Of a stretch of DNA of 9,042 bases, positions 6,922 to 9,042 are shown one piece after another. Source of the DNA: an uncultured Lachnospiraceae bacterium (lineage in GTDB: Bacteria > Bacillota > Clostridia > Lachnospirales > Lachnospiraceae); contig CAOKHR010000078.1 in assembly GCA_948468325.1 (NCBI GenBank), forward strand, positions 1-9,042. Reading direction: 5' to 3'. The position numbers were made by a program, and so were the translations under genes. The notes below the pieces were generated by a model, which saw only the letters and a program-made list of their open reading frames with translations, was not told where the DNA came from and did no database searches. Numbering within the stretch: the stretch's first letter is position 1; every line of letters starts with the position of its first letter.

Positions 6922-8226
6922 ATGAAGAAATGTTTTTCCGTGATGTTTGTTATCATTTTTGTAATACAGGAACCGTCCCTTTCAAAAGCAAATTATTTTG
7001 AAAGGGATGTGTACCGCAGCAGACAGGCCTATATGTATTCTGCAACAGAGAAAGCCGTAAACTTTAAGGATATTGAATCGGATGATGTATTTCGAATTCA
7101 ATATTATTTAAATGGGGGAACGTTTTTGGCCGGAAGTCCGGCAGAATATCGTCCGGATGACCTGCCTGTTGTGCCAAAGCAGCCGGTACGGGAAGGATAT
7201 AATTTTTCTGGATGGTATACAGACAGTTCTTTTTCACATAAAATTCATCAGATTGACGAAGACAGCATAGGCAATTATCAGCTATATGCCAAGTGGACAA
7301 GATGCATCAATAACGATTACAGTGTACAGATGTATTCTTACCCCAATACGAAAGAGTCGGATTCTGCAAATAAAAAGCTGAGAAATTTAAACTATGATTT
7401 TCTGCGGAATGTTAAAATTCCGGGGATGCCTTCGACAAAAGAGGCGGATGTGTATGAAAACCGGATTATGGATACCAGCCAGTGTCCGCAGGGAATCTGT
7501 ACCACAGATGAATATCTGCTGGTCAGCGCTTACAGCAGCGGAAGCGAAAGTTTGGGATGCATCTATATATTTGATCGAACAAGCGGAGAGTATCTGGTAT
7601 CCCTTGGATTGAAAAAATACAGCCATCTGGGAGGAATTACTTTTGACGGGGAGAATGTCTGGGTATGTCATTCGCAAAGCAGTTCATTAGAATGCATTCC
7701 TTATTCGTATATCAGACAGACTGCTTCCCGAAAACAGAAGTCTCTGATTGACTGTACAAAGATGTTTGAAGAATATCATGTATTGAATGTGCCGTCGTGC
7801 ATTGCATATTATGACGGCAGGCTTTGGGTAGCGACGCATACAAAGTTTTTAAATTCTAAAATGGCGGCATATAAAATTACAGAAAACGGTCTGCGTCAGG
7901 TGAAAAGCTGCCGGATACCGGATAAAGTGCAGGGAATTGCTTTCGATGAAGCCGGAAAAGTTTATATAAGTACTTCTTACGGCAGAACAAAATCATCTTA
8001 TCTGAAAATCTATCATTCCATTGATGCACTTCACAGAAAGCCGGATAACCCAATGCTCAAAATAGAAATGCCTCCCTGCGCGGAGGAAATTGCCCTGACG
8101 GACGGCTCTCTTTATGTTTTGTTTGAATCAGCGGGAGAGAAGTATTTTGAAGGTACAGACGGAAAGGGACGCAGTGTGGCACCGATTGAAGAAGTGCTTG
8201 TATTGTCTCAAAGTTCTATTTTTTAA
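6922..8226 (+). CDS. Secreted protein with a Listeria-Bacteroides (InlB B) repeat and a beta-propeller-like region
   Basis: The 434-residue product starts with a signal peptide (MKK, then a hydrophobic run to about residue 18, probable cleavage after SKA at 21-23). Residues 57-126 match one InlB-B/Listeria-Bacteroides repeat: YYLNGGTF, a run of prolines, VREGYNFSGWYTD and closing LYAKWT. From about 185 there are five recurring blade-like motifs with hydrophobic-G-I starts and aromatic-V ends: GICTTDEYLLVSAY (191-204), GGITFDGENVWVCHS (237-251), SCIAYYDGRLWVATH (292-306), QGIAFDEAGKVYISTS (337-352) and EEIALTDGSLYVLFES (387-402). They resemble NHL/SMP-30-type beta-propellers. No sortase motif or anchor is seen, so the product may be released or bound through the repeat. 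No catalytic residues are assigned. Only GGGG (6911-6914) serves as ribosome binding site. The function is not recognised; carbohydrate or protein binding at the cell surface is inference. Confidence 0.8.
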   Translation: MKKCFSVMFVIIFVIQEPSLSKANYFERDVYRSRQAYMYSATEKAVNFKDIESDDVFRIQYYLNGGTFLAGSPAEYRPDDLPVVPKQPVREGYNFSGWYTDSSFSHKIHQIDEDSIGNYQLYAKWTRCINNDYSVQMYSYPNTKESDSANKKLRNLNYDFLRNVKIPGMPSTKEADVYENRIMDTSQCPQGICTTDEYLLVSAYSSGSESLGCIYIFDRTSGEYLVSLGLKKYSHLGGITFDGENVWVCHSQSSSLECIPYSYIRQTASRKQKSLIDCTKMFEEYHVLNVPSCIAYYDGRLWVATHTKFLNSKMAAYKITENGLRQVKSCRIPDKVQGIAFDEAGKVYISTSYGRTKSSYLKIYHSIDALHRKPDNPMLKIEMPPCAEEIALTDGSLYVLFESAGEKYFEGTDGKGRSVAPIEEVLVLSQSSIF

Positions 8227-8286
8227 TTATAATTTATGCTGTAAGTCATTCAGTGCAATAGCATTTACTTTTTAAAAAATGAATAA

Positions 8287-8521
8287 AAACAGGTAATAAA
8301 TACAAAACGGACAAAGTATGGAAATATCCGTTACAAGCTGGAAGATATTATAATTACCGGTCTGTGGAGTTGAAGACTTTGCTGATATGGAGGGATTTGA
8401 CAAAAGCCGCCAAAAACATCTTACAGAATTTCTTGAACTTCCAAACGGCATATCTGACAGCCATACATCTGGGGACAGCATTTATGGGCAAGGGGATACT
8501 TTGTGGCAAGCAGTGGGAATG
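8287..8521 (+). pseudogene. Degenerate N-terminal remnant of an ISAs1-family transposase
   Basis: Two adjacent frames together spell the N-terminal associated domain of ISAs1-type (H-repeat) transposases. Frame one (8287-8373) gives RTKYGNIRYKLEDIIITG and ends at a TGA. Frame two (8354-8521) continues with VCGVEDFADMEGFDKSRQ and then HLTEFLELPNGI and DSHT, the characteristic block that precedes HDT/F and the catalytic domain in this family. A frameshift near 8360-8371 is needed to join them. The similarity stops around 8467, and the DDE catalytic domain is absent. No terminal inverted repeats or target duplication are identifiable. The element is inactive, a scar of past insertion and deletion. 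Confidence 0.6.
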
Positions 8522-8527
8522 TAACAG

Positions 8528-9042
8528 ATGAAGTATGATAATCCAATGTACCATACGAAAGGCGGCAATAATACAATAGACAAAGTGTATTTATTGTCTA
8601 TTGATGACGTGTCAAATTTCAAATATGGATTTTGTGAAAAGTATGATACTTGCAGAAATGATTGTTGTGCAAAGGCAAGTGAGTATGCCAAAAGAAGAGG
8701 AGTAGAAACTATGCCCGGAGGATGGTCTGGGACATGTGAATGGTGGTTGCAGTCGCCATGATATGATGCAGGAAGTGCATCAGTGATTGAGAAATATACC
8801 GGTTACACTTCTTATCGCAGCTCTTATCTGGAGGTTTGTAAAATAGCCTGTATACCGGCTTTGCGTATCAATATTGCGTCTGAACAGTGGTTTATGGAAG
8901 GTTCAGAAAATGAAGGAAACGAAAGAAACGAGAAGATTGCTTTACAAACAACTTCGATTCAGGGTAAAATCAAAGCGAAAAAGAGAGGTTTTTTGATTAA
9001 GTGGAAAAAACAAAGCGCTGTAACAGGTTATCAGATACAATA
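8528..9042 (+). pseudogene. Interrupted DUF6273 / fibronectin-like surface protein fragment (runs off window)
   Basis: Residues from 8528 (YDNPMYHTKGGNNTIDKV, then YLLSIDDV) up to CEWWLQSP are typical of DUF6273, a domain of unknown function common in clostridial surface proteins and recognised by its WWLRSPG signature. At the glycine of that signature the frame has a TGA (8759-8761), one base from GGA. The same frame then continues without stops through YDAGSASV, CIPALRINIASEQW (the usual VRPAL end of the domain), a charged linker and KIKAKKRGFLIKWKKQSAV. The last resembles the start of an Fn3-type repeat, cut off by the window end. The beginning is also lost: there is no signal peptide or proper N-terminal half, and a TAA at 8522-8524 separates it from the transposase remnant in the same frame. 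A short 77-residue product from ATG 8528 is formally possible but has no good ribosome binding site. Confidence 0.7.

Noticed and set aside
8236..8273. ATGCT/AGCAT inverted repeat followed by TTTTT after the propeller gene, as a terminator
   Set aside because: The stem is only 5 bp with a 19-base loop, too weak to call.
8272..8691. Overlapping minus-strand open frames in the right-hand decayed region
   Set aside because: The plus strand here carries recognisable transposase and DUF6273 similarity; the minus frames are antisense and show no family features.

Overview
The window looks like chromosomal DNA of an anaerobic Firmicute, most likely of the Lachnospiraceae/Clostridia. This is an inference from the moderately AT-rich composition, the strong GGAGG-type ribosome binding sites, and the mix of small secreted beta-sandwich proteins, a Listeria-Bacteroides repeat protein and a DUF6273/fibronectin-like surface protein. 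No database search was possible.

Layout. Positions 1-964 (+) hold the tail of one secreted protein and a complete paralogue of it, both ending in the same pre-peptidase-C-terminal-like (PPC-like) beta-sandwich module. queA (999-2024, +; tRNA queuosine modification) follows after 34 bp and is probably co-transcribed with them. Facing it on the minus strand is a two-gene aromatic amino acid unit: tyrA (prephenate dehydrogenase with ACT domain, 4468-3371), then aroA (class II EPSP synthase, 3354-2071). This unit has a near-consensus sigma-A promoter whose -35 box is overlapped by a perfect 20-bp palindrome, the best operator candidate here. Divergently, 4749-6701 encodes an EF-G-like translational GTPase with its own promoter. 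Its reading frame is cut by an in-frame TAA, while the last 44 conserved codons continue intact to a second TAA at 6834-6836.

Positions 6922-8226 (+) encode a predicted secreted protein: signal peptide, one InlB-B/Listeria-Bacteroides repeat, then a beta-propeller-like region with five recognisable blade motifs. The right end (8287-9042) has no intact gene. It holds a frameshifted N-terminal remnant of an ISAs1-family transposase, followed by a DUF6273-plus-Fn3-like surface protein fragment that is interrupted by an in-frame TGA and runs off the window.

How the genes fit together. tyrA and aroA act in one biosynthetic route (aroA in the shikimate trunk, tyrA in the tyrosine branch). queA and the GTPase relate to translation but are not an operon. 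The secreted-protein genes at both ends look like accessory surface functions flanking housekeeping genes. I do not see a convincing new multi-gene system. The items most worth checking are the interrupted GTPase and the palindrome at the tyrA promoter.
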